A stretch of DNA of 64,000 bases from Luteimonas huabeiensis HB2 (lineage in GTDB: Bacteria > Pseudomonadota > Gammaproteobacteria > Xanthomonadales > Xanthomonadaceae), in assembly GCF_000559025.1 (NCBI RefSeq), contig NZ_JAAN01000012.1:62001-126000 (forward strand), in the 5' to 3' direction. Both the position numbers and the translations under genes were made by a program. Shown here piece after piece: positions 45,434 to 57,128 of this stretch (position 1 is its first letter; each line of letters opens with the position of its first letter). Under the pieces are notes generated by a model. The model ran no database searches. It was not told the origin of the DNA and saw only the letters and a list, made by a program, of their open reading frames with translations.

Positions 45434-47152
45434 CTATGCGGCGGTGGCCGCGCCGACGGCCGGCGGCGGTTCCCGGGTCGGCCGGAACGGCGGCGTGGAC
45501 ATGACCATCTCGGCCAGCGAGTAGGCCAGCTCGCGCTCGGCGAGCACCGCGCCATCGGCGCCGTGATCGAGCAGGTGGCGGACCTCGCTGTCGCTGTGCG
45601 CGCGCGCCAGCACGGTGATCGCGGGGTTGATCGCCTTCATCCGCTCGATCGCCTCGCCGGCCTCGAACGCCTGCGGGATGGCCATGATCGCCAGCGCCGC
45701 GCGTTCGGGCGCGGCATCGCGCATCACCGGCTCGGAGGCGACGTTGCCGCGGACCACGAGGAAGCCGCGCTCGCGCGCCTTGCGCACCAGCTCGCTGTCG
45801 TCCTCGATGACGACCAGCGGCACGTCGCGCTGCTGCAGCAGTTCGGCCAGCTGCCGGCCGACGCGCCCGTAGCCGACCAGGATGGCGTGGCCGCTCAGGT
45901 CCTCCGGGATGGCCTGGATGGGCTCCGGCGCTTCCGGGGCGGCGGCGGCCGACGCCGCTGCCCGTCGCGCCTGCCAGCGGTCGAGCAGGCCGAAGATCAG
46001 CGGGTTGGCCATGATCGAGATCAGCGCGCCGGCGAGCACCAGCGAGCGGCCGTCGGGCGGCAGGATGTCCAGCGCCACGCCGAGCCCGGCGATGATGAAG
46101 GCGAACTCGCCGATCTGCGCCAGGCTGGCGGAGATCGTCAGCGCGGTGCTGGCCGGATGCTTGAACGCGCGCACGATCAGGAACGCGGCGGCCGACTTGC
46201 CGAAGATGATGATCAGCGCGGTCGCCAGCACCTGCCAGGGGTGCAGCAGCAGGATGTGCGGGTCGAACAGCATGCCCACCGAGACGAAGAACAGCACCGC
46301 GAACGCGTCGCGCAGCGGCAGCGAGTCGTTGGCGGCCTTGTGGCTGAGCTCCGATTCGTTGAGCAGCATGCCGGCGAAGAACGCGCCGAGCGCGAACGAG
46401 ACGCTGAAGATCGCCGCCGAGCCGAACGCCACGCCCAGCGCGATCGCCAGCACCGACAGCGTGAACAGCTCGCGCGAGCCGGTGCCGGCGATGCGCTCGA
46501 GGATCCACGGGATCACCCGCCGCCCGATCAGCAGCATCACCGCGACGAACATCGCGACCTTGAGCAGGGTCCAGCCCACGCTCAGCAGCACCGAGCCGAC
46601 CGTGGTCTGCTCGCCGCCGGTGCTGTGCACCACGTCGGCCAGGACCGGCATCAGCACCAGGGCGATGACGCAGGCGAGATCCTCGACGATCAGCCAGCCG
46701 ACCGCGATCTTGCCGCGCGTGGTGTCGAGCAGGCGGCGCTCCTCCATCGCCCGCAGCAGCACCACCGTGCTGGCGGTCGCCAGCGAGAAGCCGAACACGA
46801 TGCCCTGCACCGTCGTCCAGCCCATCAGCGCCGCCAGCCCCCAGCCCAGCAGGGTGGCCACCGCGATCTGGGTCAGCGCGCCCGGGATCGCGATCGACTT
46901 CACGTCGAGCAGATCCTTGAGCGAGAAGTGCAGGCCGACGCCGAACATCAGCAGCATCACGCCGATCTCGGCGAGCTGGTCGGCCAGCGCCTGGTCGGCG
47001 ACGAAGCCCGGGGTGAACGGGCCGACGAGGATGCCGGCGAGCAGGTAGCCGACCAGCGGCGAGAGCCGCAGGCGGTTGGCGAGCGCGCCGAAGACGAACG
47101 CCATCCCGAGGCCGACGGCGACGATGTTGATCAGGTCGGTGTTGTGCGGCAT
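45434..47152 (-). CDS. ybaL: YbaL/KefB-like cation:proton antiporter with RCK domain
   Basis: A 572-residue protein: a CPA2 membrane domain of about 12 segments (GYLLAGILVGPFTPGF, VGLHFSLKDLL) and a C-terminal TrkA-N nucleotide-binding domain (AILVGYGRVGRQLAELL, then VVRGNVASEPVMRDA). It probably exchanges potassium or sodium for protons under nucleotide or thiol control. The ATG at 47,152 leads straight into the first membrane helix; the frame upstream is unrelated sequence. The next 138 nt to the TonB receptor stop are featureless. Confidence 0.9.
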   Translation of the reverse strand: MPHNTDLINIVAVGLGMAFVFGALANRLRLSPLVGYLLAGILVGPFTPGFVADQALADQLAEIGVMLLMFGVGLHFSLKDLLDVKSIAIPGALTQIAVATLLGWGLAALMGWTTVQGIVFGFSLATASTVVLLRAMEERRLLDTTRGKIAVGWLIVEDLACVIALVLMPVLADVVHSTGGEQTTVGSVLLSVGWTLLKVAMFVAVMLLIGRRVIPWILERIAGTGSRELFTLSVLAIALGVAFGSAAIFSVSFALGAFFAGMLLNESELSHKAANDSLPLRDAFAVLFFVSVGMLFDPHILLLHPWQVLATALIIIFGKSAAAFLIVRAFKHPASTALTISASLAQIGEFAFIIAGLGVALDILPPDGRSLVLAGALISIMANPLIFGLLDRWQARRAAASAAAAPEAPEPIQAIPEDLSGHAILVGYGRVGRQLAELLQQRDVPLVVIEDDSELVRKARERGFLVVRGNVASEPVMRDAAPERAALAIMAIPQAFEAGEAIERMKAINPAITVLARAHSDSEVRHLLDHGADGAVLAERELAYSLAEMVMSTPPFRPTREPPPAVGAATAA

Positions 47153-47290
47153 CGGCGAAGTGTGGGGGACAAGCGTTGCAGTGTCGCCGACCGGTCGGCA
47201 GGCAGGCAACCCGCGCGCAGCGGGGCGGCGCCCCGAACCGGGGCGGGCGTCACGGGCGGCCGGCCCCCCGGCGCGGCCGCCCGGGCGCGG

Positions 47291-49684
47291 TCACCAGGCG
47301 TAGGCGACCTTGGCGTAGACGTAGGCGCCGCCGAAGCCGAACGGCGACAGGTTGCTGTACGGGAACTGCCCGTTGGTGGAGTTGCCGAACAGGTTCTCGT
47401 CCGGGTACTCGTTGAGGAGGTTGTCCGCGCCGAGGGTGAAGCGCCAGCGATCCAGGTCGAGGGTGGCGGCGGCGTCGAGCAGCCACTTGGCGCCGTAGCG
47501 CTGGTCGAGGGAGGCGTCGTTGGGCGTGGTGCTGACGCTGCCGTAGCGGGTGGCCGCCAGCGACCAGCGCCAGTCGCCCAGCGTCCACAGGCCGGACAGC
47601 AGCAGCTTGTTGCGCGGGAAGCCGCGCTCGATGCGGCCGGCCTCGACGCGGTCGATGCGCTCCAGGTCGACGCCGATGGCCTCCAGCTCCTCCGGATTGG
47701 CGGCGATGCGGGTGATCTCGGTCTTGGTGTGGTTGTAGCCGGCGGTCAGGTCGAGGGTGCCGGCGGCCAGGTCCCAGCGGTAGGTGCCCACCACGTCGAT
47801 GCCGCGGGTGCGGGTGTCGATGGCGTTGGTGAAGTAGCGGCCGCCGTTGACGCCGAAGATGCCGCGCGACTCCAGCAGCGTACGCACCGCATCCCCGGTC
47901 AGGTTGGACGACAGCGCGATGCGGTCGTCGACGTCGATCTGGTAGGCGTCGACGGTCACGTACAGGTTGTCGGCCGGCTGCAGCACCAGGCCGAGGCTGT
48001 AGGAGCGCGATTCCTCCGGACGCAGCGGTTCGGCGCCGAAGGCCTGGGCGATCTCGCTGTCGGCGGGGAAGGTGCGGATCTCGAACGGGGTGCTGATGCC
48101 GGCCAGGTACACCGTGCTCAGCGTCTGGAAGTGCTGCTGCGCCAGCGAGGGCGCGCGGAAGCCGCTGGACACCGTGCCGCGCAGCGCCACCGCGTCGCTG
48201 AAGGCGTAGCGCGCCGAGAGTTTGCCCGAGGTCTGGCTGCCGAAATCGTCGTAGTCCTCGTAGCGGACCGCGGCGCCGCCGGAGAAGCGCTCGGTGAGGT
48301 CGGCCTCGAGGTCGGCGTAGACGGCATAGCTGTCGCGCGCGTAGTGGCCGGCCACCGCGGGCGCGAAGCCGCCGAAGCCCTGCGCGCCGCCCGGCCGGCT
48401 CAGGTCGGGCTGGGCGTAGGAGCCGTACTCGCCCGGCGACTGGTTCCACTTCTCGTTGCGGTACTCGGCGCCGAAGGCCAGGTTGACCGGGTAGGCCAGG
48501 CCCCAGTCGAACTGGCGGCTGAGGTCGAGGTTGAGGATGTTCTGGGTGGTCTCCAGCGCGCCGTCGTAGAACGCGGTCGGCGAGGTCGGGCCGAGGCTCG
48601 CGTTGAGGGTGTTGCGGGTGTAGAACTCGAGGTGGTTGTAGCCGTAGTTGTAGCTGGCGTCCCAGTTCCAGCCGTTGCCGCTGTGGCCGCGCACGCCGGC
48701 GACCAGCGAGCGGTCCTTGGAGATGTTGTTGATCTCCGGCACGTAGCCGTCGGGATGGATCGAGGGGATGTTCTGGGTGGGGTTGCCGGGCGCGCGGAAG
48801 AACGCGAACGAGGTGATGTCGCGGTTGCTGATCGTGCCGAAGGCGTAGCCGGTCGCGTTGTCGGAGAACGCGTACTCGCCGTTGACGGAAAACGCGCCGA
48901 AGTCCACTTCAGGCTCGCCGATGACGAAGGCCTTCTGGCCCAGCGCCGGCTGGGTGGGGCCCGGGGTGCCCGCGAAGGGGCGGGCGCGGTTGGTGGCATC
49001 CTGGGTGCCCGCCTGCGCGGCCAGGCGCAGGAAGCCGCGTTCCTGGCCCAGCGACAGGCCGGTGTCGGCGGCGAGCTGCGCCTGCGCGCCGTCGCCGGCG
49101 GAGTACTGGCCGCCGGACAGTTCGATGCTGCCGTCCTCGCCGGCGCCCTTGAGCACCACGTTGATCACGCCGGCGATGGCGTCGGAGCCGTACTGCGCCG
49201 AGGCGCCGTCGCGCAGCACCTCGACCCGCTCGATCGCCGAGACCGGGATGGTGTTGAGATCCACCGGCGCCGAGCCGCGGCCGATGGTGCCGTTGAGGTT
49301 GAGCAGCGAGGAGGTGTGCCGGCGCTTGCCGTTGACCAGGACCAGCACCTGGTCCGGCGCCAGCCCGCGCAGCTGCGCCGGGCGGATCGCGCTGGTGCCG
49401 TCGGTCAGCGCCGGGCGCGGGAAGTTCAGCGAGGGCAGCGCGCGCGACAGCGCGGTGGCCAGCTCGGTGGTGCCGGTGGCGCGCAGGTTCTCGGCGCTGA
49501 TGATGTCGATCGGCGATTGCGACTCGGCCACCGTGCGGTCGGCCACGCGGGTGCCGGTGACGATCAGGGTGTCGAGGGTGGACGCGCGCTGCGGTTCGTC
49601 CTGGCGGCCGGTCGATTGCGCGTGGGCGGAGGACGCGGCGGCCAGGACCGCGGCGACCGCGAAGGCGAGGGAGGTGCGCTGCAT
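47291..49684 (-). CDS. TonB-dependent outer-membrane receptor without STN domain
   Basis: A 797-residue receptor, a paralogue of the one at 25.3-27.8 kb. It has a signal peptide (after SAHAQS), TonB box-like LDTLIVTGTRVAD, plug with LRGLAPDQVLVLVNGKRRH and RVEVLRDGASAQYGSDAIAGVINV, and a barrel with IDTRTRGIDVVGTYRWD. The end YVYAKVAYAW is aromatic as required for assembly. The substrate is unknown. It has a textbook sigma-70 promoter and no Fur-like site that I can see. Confidence 0.93.
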   Translation of the reverse strand: MQRTSLAFAVAAVLAAASSAHAQSTGRQDEPQRASTLDTLIVTGTRVADRTVAESQSPIDIISAENLRATGTTELATALSRALPSLNFPRPALTDGTSAIRPAQLRGLAPDQVLVLVNGKRRHTSSLLNLNGTIGRGSAPVDLNTIPVSAIERVEVLRDGASAQYGSDAIAGVINVVLKGAGEDGSIELSGGQYSAGDGAQAQLAADTGLSLGQERGFLRLAAQAGTQDATNRARPFAGTPGPTQPALGQKAFVIGEPEVDFGAFSVNGEYAFSDNATGYAFGTISNRDITSFAFFRAPGNPTQNIPSIHPDGYVPEINNISKDRSLVAGVRGHSGNGWNWDASYNYGYNHLEFYTRNTLNASLGPTSPTAFYDGALETTQNILNLDLSRQFDWGLAYPVNLAFGAEYRNEKWNQSPGEYGSYAQPDLSRPGGAQGFGGFAPAVAGHYARDSYAVYADLEADLTERFSGGAAVRYEDYDDFGSQTSGKLSARYAFSDAVALRGTVSSGFRAPSLAQQHFQTLSTVYLAGISTPFEIRTFPADSEIAQAFGAEPLRPEESRSYSLGLVLQPADNLYVTVDAYQIDVDDRIALSSNLTGDAVRTLLESRGIFGVNGGRYFTNAIDTRTRGIDVVGTYRWDLAAGTLDLTAGYNHTKTEITRIAANPEELEAIGVDLERIDRVEAGRIERGFPRNKLLLSGLWTLGDWRWSLAATRYGSVSTTPNDASLDQRYGAKWLLDAAATLDLDRWRFTLGADNLLNEYPDENLFGNSTNGQFPYSNLSPFGFGGAYVYAKVAYAW

Positions 49685-49715
49685 GGCTCGTTCTCGAAGG
49701 AATGGCGACGCGCCA

Positions 49716-49744
49716 TTAACAATGTGTCATTGCATGTGTGTCAA
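49716..49744 (-). promoter_or_regulatory. Sigma-70 promoter of the TonB receptor gene
   Basis: On the minus strand TTGACA (49,744-49,739), 17-nt spacer, TGTTAA (49,721-49,716), in the AT-rich part of the 227-nt divergent gap. Transcription would start about 25 nt before the ATG at 49,684. Confidence 0.75.
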
Positions 49745-49911
49745 TAGTTGCATTCGATTCCTTCCATTCGTTCTGAAAACGGAATTGTTAAGATCGATGG
49801 ATGTGCCTGCCGCGGACCTCGTCGGCGCCGTGATGCGCCGGGGTCTCGGTCTTTATCTTCTTCCGCTCGCTGCCGGGCGCGCGCCGGGGGCGCACCCTCT
49901 AGAATGTCGCG

Positions 49912-51822
<1,911 letters not shown>

Positions 51823-51909
51823 GGGACGGATGGTGCGCGGCACGGTCCCGGCGTCCCGTGTCGCGCCTGCGCATGGCCGGGCTACGGCCGTGCGTGCCGG
51901 AGCGGGGCG

Positions 51910-52470
51910 ATGAGCGAGGACATCACCCGCATGCTGCATTCCTGGCGCGAGGGCGATACCGAGGCGCGCGACGCGCTGTTCGCCGCGGTCTACGACGACC
52001 TGCGCCGCATGGCGATCGCGCGCACCGGCGATCGCGGCGACGCGACCCTGCGGCCGACCGCGCTCGTGCACGATGCCGTGCTGCGGCTGCTCGGGGCCGA
52101 CGTCGGCTACGCCGATCGCGCCCACTTCTTCGCCCTGGCCGCGGCCAAGATGCGCGCGGTGCTGGTGGACCGCGCCCGCGCCCGCGCCGCCGCCAAGCGC
52201 GGCGGCGGCGCCCTCGCGATGACGCTCTCGCACGCGGATGCGCAGGCCGCGGCCGACGCCGACGGTCGCGACGAGTTCGAGGTGCTGGCCCTGCATCAGG
52301 CGCTGGAACGGCTCGCCCGGCACGACCCGCGCGCGGCGCAGGCGGTGGAGATGGCCTACTTCGGCGGCATGTCGCAGCAGGAGATCGCGGTGGTGCTGGC
52401 GCTGTCGGTGCGCACGGTGGAGCGCGACCTCCGTTTCGCGCGGGCGTGGTTGAATCGGCAACTGGGCTGA
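51910..52470 (+). CDS. ECF sigma factor, TIGR02999 group (kinase-linked)
   Basis: A 186-residue sigma factor. MLHSWREGDTEARDALFAAVYDDLRRMA, TLRPTALVHDAVLRLL and FFALAAAKMRAVLVDRARA are typical of the group encoded beside serine/threonine kinases, and region 4 has MSQQEIAVVLALSVRTVERDL. ATG at 51,910. It is followed 85 nt later by a Ser/Thr kinase gene on the same strand. In this group the kinase, rather than an anti-sigma factor, is thought to control the sigma factor. Confidence 0.93.
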   Translation: MSEDITRMLHSWREGDTEARDALFAAVYDDLRRMAIARTGDRGDATLRPTALVHDAVLRLLGADVGYADRAHFFALAAAKMRAVLVDRARARAAAKRGGGALAMTLSHADAQAAADADGRDEFEVLALHQALERLARHDPRAAQAVEMAYFGGMSQQEIAVVLALSVRTVERDLRFARAWLNRQLG

Positions 52471-52555
52471 GCGTTCGCAGGTGCGCGGTGTGGCGCGCGC
52501 CCGCATGCCGGCAGGATCCGAGGGGGCGGCCCGGGCGCCGCGAGGGGGGAAACGG

Positions 52556-55381
52556 GTGAGCGAAGACGATTGGAAGGCGCTGCGCCGGCTGTTCGATGCG
52601 GTCTGCGACCTGCCGCCGGAGACCTGGGAAGACCGGCTGCAGGCGCTGACCGCCGACGCCGCGCTGCGGCGGGAAACGCTGGCGCTGCTGCGCTCGGCCA
52701 CGCGCGCGCTGCGCCGGGCCGAAGGCGCGGTGGACGCCGCGATCGAGCAGGCGCTGGGGGCGGAGATCGGCCCGGGCGACATGCTCGGGCCGTGGCGGGT
52801 GGAGCGCCGCCTCGGCAGCGGCGGCATGGGCGTGGTGCTGCTGGCCGAGCGCGCCGATGGGCTGTATGCGCAGCGCACGGCGATCAAGGTGCTGCACGGC
52901 CTGCCGGATGCGGGCGCGGTCGAGCGGCTGGCCGAGGAGCGGCGGATCCTGGCCGGCCTGCAGCATCCGCACATCGCCCGGCTCTACGACGGCGGCACCA
53001 CGCCGCAGGGGCAGCCCTACCTGGTGATGGAGTACGTGGACGGCCGCCCCGTCGACGCCTACTGCCGGGAGGCCGGGCTCGGGCTGGAGGCGCGTTTGCA
53101 GCTGTTCCTGAAGATCTGCGGCGCGGTCCAGGCGGCGCACGCGCGGCTGGTCGTGCACTGCGACCTCAAGCCGGCCAACGTGCTGGTCCGCGAGGACGGC
53201 GAGCCGGTGCTGCTCGACTTCGGCATCTCCCGCCTGCTCACCGCCGGCGGTGCCGATGCCGGCCGCGGCCACGGCTGGACGCCCGGCTACGCGGCGCCCG
53301 AGGTCGTGGCCGGGCAGGCGCCCGGGATCGCCGGCGACGTCTACGGCCTGGGCGTGCTGCTGCTGGAACTCGTCGCCGGCCGCGCGCTCGACCGGCCGCG
53401 CGAGGACGATCGCGCTGCGGTCCCGGCGCCGTCGGCCTGGGCGCCCGGAGGACTGCCGTGGCGGCGGCGCCTGCGCGGGGATCTGGATGCCATCGTCGCG
53501 CGCGCCTGCGCGCACGACCCGGACGCGCGGTACGCCACCGTGGACGCGCTGGCCGAGGACGTGCGCCGGCACTCGCGCCTGCTGCCGGTGCGCGCGCGCG
53601 CGGGCGAGCGCTCCTATCGCGCCCGGCGCCTGTTGCGCCGGCGCTGGCGCGAAACCGCCGCAGGCGCGCTGGCGTTGGCGCTGTGCCTGGGCTTCGTCTG
53701 GCGGCTGGACGGCGCGCGCGCGCGGGCCGAGCACGAGGCGGAGGTGTCGCGGCAGGTCGGCGGCTTCCTGGTGTCGATGTTCGAGGCCGCCGATCCGCGC
53801 GCGCGCGGCGCGCGCGGCGGCGAGACGATCGCCGCCAGGGAAGTGCTCGATCGCGCCGCCGAACGCATCGACGGCGAGCTCGACGCCTCGCCCGAGGTGC
53901 GCGCCCGCCTGCAGGGCGTGATCGGCATGGCCTACCGCAACATGGGCGACATCCCGCGCTCGCTGCCGCTGCTGCGCGCCGCGGCCGACGGCCTCGCCGC
54001 CGCCGGCGGCCCGCACCTGGACGAGGCATCGCGCATCCTCAACATGCTTTCGGCCACCTACGCCAACAACCGCGACGGCGAGGCCGGCGAACGGCTCGCG
54101 CGGCGGTCGCTGGCGCTGCTGGGGCCCGACTACCCGGACAGCTTCCGCGTCGCGCAGGCGTACAACTCGCTGGGGCTGTCGCTGGTCGCGCAGCAGCGCT
54201 ACGACGCGGCCGAGGACGCGTTCCGGCAGGCGCTGATGCGCCACGAGGCCGCCGGCCGCGAGCGCTTCGTCGGCGTCACCCTGGACAACCTGGGCGTGCT
54301 GCACCGCCGCCGCGGCCAGCTGGAGGCCGCCGAGCGCGCGTTCCGCCGCAGCGGCCCGATCTTCCTGCGCGAGCACGGCGAGCTTTCCTACGAGTACTGG
54401 ACCCACCGCACCGAGCACGCGCTGGCGGTCGCGGACGCCGGCCGGCTGGCCGAGGCGCGGGCCATGCTCGAGCGCAACCTCGAGGCGGCGCCGAAGCTCT
54501 TCGGCGAGCACAGCGTCTACTACGCCAGCGAACACGTCCGCCTGGCCTCGGTGCTGCTGCGCCAGGGCGACTACACCGGCGCGGAGCCGCTGGCGGCGGC
54601 GGGCGAGCGCCTGTTCGGCGAGGTGATGGGCACCGACAGCTTCGTCCATTCGCTGGCGCTCGAGGCGACGGCGGCGCTGGCCGAGGCGCGCGGCGACCCG
54701 GCGCGGGCCGAGGCCGCCTACCGTCGCGTGCTCGCCGTGCGCGAGGCGAGCGTCGGCGCCGCCCACCCGGACACGCTCGACGCCTCGCTGCAGCTCGGCC
54801 TGTTCCTGGCGCGCGCGGGGCGCGTCGATGCGGATGCGTTCCTGCAGCGCGCGTTCGACGGCTGGCTGCCGCGCCTGCCGGCCGACAGCGCCAACGCGGT
54901 GCGGATCCGGCAGGCGCGCGCGGAATGGCTGACGCTCGCCGGCAGGCTTGGCGAAGCGGAACGGGCATTGCGGGAGGTGGACGCCGACGCGCGCGCGGCG
55001 GGGCCGCACCACGCGGTGCGGCAGCGCGCGCTGCTGGCCGCCTGGCGGCAGCGCAACGGCCCCGCCGCCGCCGCGGTGGCGGCCTGGCGCGAGGCGGTCG
55101 ATGCCGCGTCCTCGCTGTACGGCGCGGATGCCGCGGTCGTCGCCGCCTGGCGGGTGCCGCTGGCGGAATCGCTGGCCGCCGCCGGCGACGCCGAAGGCGC
55201 GTCGCTGCAGGCGGCGCGCGCGGCGGCCGTGCTGAGCCTGCAGTCGATGCCGCAATCGCCGCTGCTGGCGAGGCTGGAACGCGCCCCGCGCATCGACGCG
55301 CGCGCCGCGCGCGGACGCGCCGGCCATGCGGCCGCGGCGGATTTGCTCGCGCCGGCGCCAGCGGTTACGGTGCCGGAATGA
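52556..55381 (+). CDS. Membrane Ser/Thr protein kinase with TPR-rich extracytoplasmic region
   Basis: A 941-residue protein. The kinase domain has the glycine loop GSGGMG at about 87-92, the ATP-binding K111, the catalytic HCDLKPANVL with D203 (HCD in place of HRD) and DFG at 221-223. One membrane segment follows around residue 365-385 (AAGALALALCLGFVW). The rest is a long helical-repeat region of TPR type (AYNSLGLSLVAQQRYDAAEDAF, described in part). I chose the GTG at 52,556, preceded by GGGGGAAA; the frame upstream is Arg/Gly-rich and lacks a ribosome site. The stop overlaps the next gene (ATGA). Confidence 0.9.
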   Translation: MSEDDWKALRRLFDAVCDLPPETWEDRLQALTADAALRRETLALLRSATRALRRAEGAVDAAIEQALGAEIGPGDMLGPWRVERRLGSGGMGVVLLAERADGLYAQRTAIKVLHGLPDAGAVERLAEERRILAGLQHPHIARLYDGGTTPQGQPYLVMEYVDGRPVDAYCREAGLGLEARLQLFLKICGAVQAAHARLVVHCDLKPANVLVREDGEPVLLDFGISRLLTAGGADAGRGHGWTPGYAAPEVVAGQAPGIAGDVYGLGVLLLELVAGRALDRPREDDRAAVPAPSAWAPGGLPWRRRLRGDLDAIVARACAHDPDARYATVDALAEDVRRHSRLLPVRARAGERSYRARRLLRRRWRETAAGALALALCLGFVWRLDGARARAEHEAEVSRQVGGFLVSMFEAADPRARGARGGETIAAREVLDRAAERIDGELDASPEVRARLQGVIGMAYRNMGDIPRSLPLLRAAADGLAAAGGPHLDEASRILNMLSATYANNRDGEAGERLARRSLALLGPDYPDSFRVAQAYNSLGLSLVAQQRYDAAEDAFRQALMRHEAAGRERFVGVTLDNLGVLHRRRGQLEAAERAFRRSGPIFLREHGELSYEYWTHRTEHALAVADAGRLAEARAMLERNLEAAPKLFGEHSVYYASEHVRLASVLLRQGDYTGAEPLAAAGERLFGEVMGTDSFVHSLALEATAALAEARGDPARAEAAYRRVLAVREASVGAAHPDTLDASLQLGLFLARAGRVDADAFLQRAFDGWLPRLPADSANAVRIRQARAEWLTLAGRLGEAERALREVDADARAAGPHHAVRQRALLAAWRQRNGPAAAAVAAWREAVDAASSLYGADAAVVAAWRVPLAESLAAAGDAEGASLQAARAAAVLSLQSMPQSPLLARLERAPRIDARAARGRAGHAAAADLLAPAPAVTVPE

Positions 55382-56028
55382 ACGCATCCTCGCTCCCGCT
55401 CGCCGCCGCGCTCGCGCTCGCCCTCGCGGCCTGCTCGCCATCCTCGCCCGACGCTGCCCCCGCCAACGCGCCCGCCGATGCGGCCGCGGCCGCGGAAACC
55501 GCGCCCGCCGATGCCTTCCTCGCCGCGCTCGCGCGCCACTGCGGACAGGCCTTCGAGGGCCGCATCGTCGCCAACCAACCGCCGCCCGAGGGCGAGGACC
55601 CGTTCGAGGGCCGCACCCTGGTGATGCACGTGCGCGGCTGCGACGACCCGGCCCGCGAGCTGAAGGTGCCTTTCCACGTCGGCGAGGACCGCTCGCGGAC
55701 CTGGGTGCTCACCCGCACCGATGCCGGCCTGCGCCTCAAGCACGACCACCGCCACGAGGACGGCAGCGAGGACGCGGTGACGATGTACGGCGGCGACACC
55801 GCCGCGCCGGGCACCGCGCAGCGGCAGGAATTCCCCGTCGATGCGGAGTCGGTGGCGCTGTTCGAGCGCGAGGGGCTGAACGCCTCGGTCGCCAACACCT
55901 GGGCGATGGAGATCGAGCCGGAGCGGCGCTTCCTGTACGAACTCTCGCGGCCGGGCGGACGGCTGTTCCAGGTCGAGTTCGACCTGACCGCGCCGGTCGC
56001 CGCGCCGCCTGCGCCCTGGGGGCACTGA
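55378..56028 (+). CDS. Putative lipoprotein, unknown function
   Basis: A 216-residue lipoprotein with lipobox LALAAC (cysteine about 19), an Ala/Pro-rich spacer and a compact beta-rich domain with two further cysteines (HCGQAFEG and RGCDDPAREL). No family is named with confidence. It starts inside the stop codon of the kinase gene, so the sigma factor, kinase and lipoprotein form one operon and may belong to one envelope-sensing pathway. Confidence 0.8.
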   Translation: MNASSLPLAAALALALAACSPSSPDAAPANAPADAAAAAETAPADAFLAALARHCGQAFEGRIVANQPPPEGEDPFEGRTLVMHVRGCDDPARELKVPFHVGEDRSRTWVLTRTDAGLRLKHDHRHEDGSEDAVTMYGGDTAAPGTAQRQEFPVDAESVALFEREGLNASVANTWAMEIEPERRFLYELSRPGGRLFQVEFDLTAPVAAPPAPWGH

Positions 56029-56073
56029 CGCCCGCGATCCGCCGCCCGCATCGGCGCGACGGCGCATCGCCGC

Positions 56074-56952
56074 TCAGGCCGGATCCAGCGCATCCTGCGC
56101 CTGCAGCCATAGCCGCAGGCGCCTGACCGGCTCGCGTTCGCGGCGCGAGCGCAGCCGCGCGAACCAGTAGCGGCCGAGCCGGATCCCGACCGGGAAGGGC
56201 TGCAGCAGCCGGCCGTCGGCCAGCTCGCGCTCGAACATCCGCAGCGGCAGCAGGGCCACGCCTGCGCCCGCCGCCGCCGCACCGGCCAGCGCCAGCGAGG
56301 AATCGAACACCGGCCCGCGCGCCTCGATGCCGGGTGCGTCCGCGGCCTGCAGCCAGCGCGGCCATTCGTCGCCGCGGTAGGAGCGCAGCAGCGTGGCCCT
56401 CGCCAGGTCGCGCGGCGAGGCCAGCCGCCGGGCCAGCGCCGGGGCGCAGGCCGGCGCGAACAGAGTGTCCACCACCGGCGTGCAGGCCAGGCCCTGCCAG
56501 TCGCCGTCGCCGAAGCGGATCGCCGCGTCCAGGCCCTCGCTGGCCAGGTCGATGCGGTTGTTGTGGGTCTGCACCCGCAGTTCGATGCCGGGGTGCTCCG
56601 CCTCGAACGCGTGCAGGCGCGGCAGCAGCCAGCCGATCGCGAAGGTACCCACCACGCCCAGGCTCAGCACGTCGCGCACGCCGTGCGCGGTGGCGCGCGC
56701 CACCGCCGCAGCGATCCGGTCGAGGGCATCGTGCAGCACCGGGTACAGCGCCGCGGCCTCGTCGGTCAGCAGCACGCCGCGCGGCAGGCGATGGAACAGG
56801 CGCACGCCGAGCCGGTCCTCCAATCCTCGGATCTGGTGGCTCAATGCCGCCTGGCTGACGTGCAGTTCCAGCGCGGCGCGGGTGAAGTTCTGGTGGCGGG
56901 CGGCGGCCTCGAAGGCGCGCAGCGCGTGCAGCGGCAGCGGCGGGCGGGACAT
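56074..56952 (-). CDS. LysR-family regulator (AmpR-like position)
   Basis: A 292-residue LTTR. N-terminal winged HTH: LHALRAFEAAARHQNFTRAA and ELHVSQAALSHQIRGLEDRLG. The effector domain follows (LSLGVVGTFAIGWLLPRL). It resembles AmpR/GcvA-type regulators and is divergent from a class A beta-lactamase gene, the classical ampR-bla layout. The ATG at 56,952 was chosen as the family start; the upstream frame overlaps the divergent region. Induction by cell-wall fragments is likely but not shown. Confidence 0.88.
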   Translation of the reverse strand: MSRPPLPLHALRAFEAAARHQNFTRAALELHVSQAALSHQIRGLEDRLGVRLFHRLPRGVLLTDEAAALYPVLHDALDRIAAAVARATAHGVRDVLSLGVVGTFAIGWLLPRLHAFEAEHPGIELRVQTHNNRIDLASEGLDAAIRFGDGDWQGLACTPVVDTLFAPACAPALARRLASPRDLARATLLRSYRGDEWPRWLQAADAPGIEARGPVFDSSLALAGAAAAGAGVALLPLRMFERELADGRLLQPFPVGIRLGRYWFARLRSRREREPVRRLRLWLQAQDALDPA

Positions 56953-56973
56953 GGGGGGGCAGGTGAGGCGGAT

Positions 56974-56986
56974 CGATGGATCATCG
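56974..56986. promoter_or_regulatory. Inverted repeat between LysR and beta-lactamase genes
   Basis: CGATG-GAT-CATCG, a perfect 5-bp dyad 22 nt from the LysR start. It is placed where a LysR regulator would bind to control both genes. Confidence 0.4.
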
Positions 56987-57128
56987 CATCGCCGGAGCCT
57001 GGAAGGGCGCTGGCGATGCGGTGCGGCCGCCCGCCATCGATCCGGTTCATGCCTGCCCCCGATTCTTCGCGCTGGTGGCGGCCGTGCGGCGGGCGAAGAA
57101 TCTGCGCTTTCCGCCGATGGAGATGCGC

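Noticed and set aside
45563-49747. 1,394-codon plus-strand frame over the antiporter and the second TonB receptor
   Set aside because: It is a complementary-frame shadow of two well-supported minus-strand genes.
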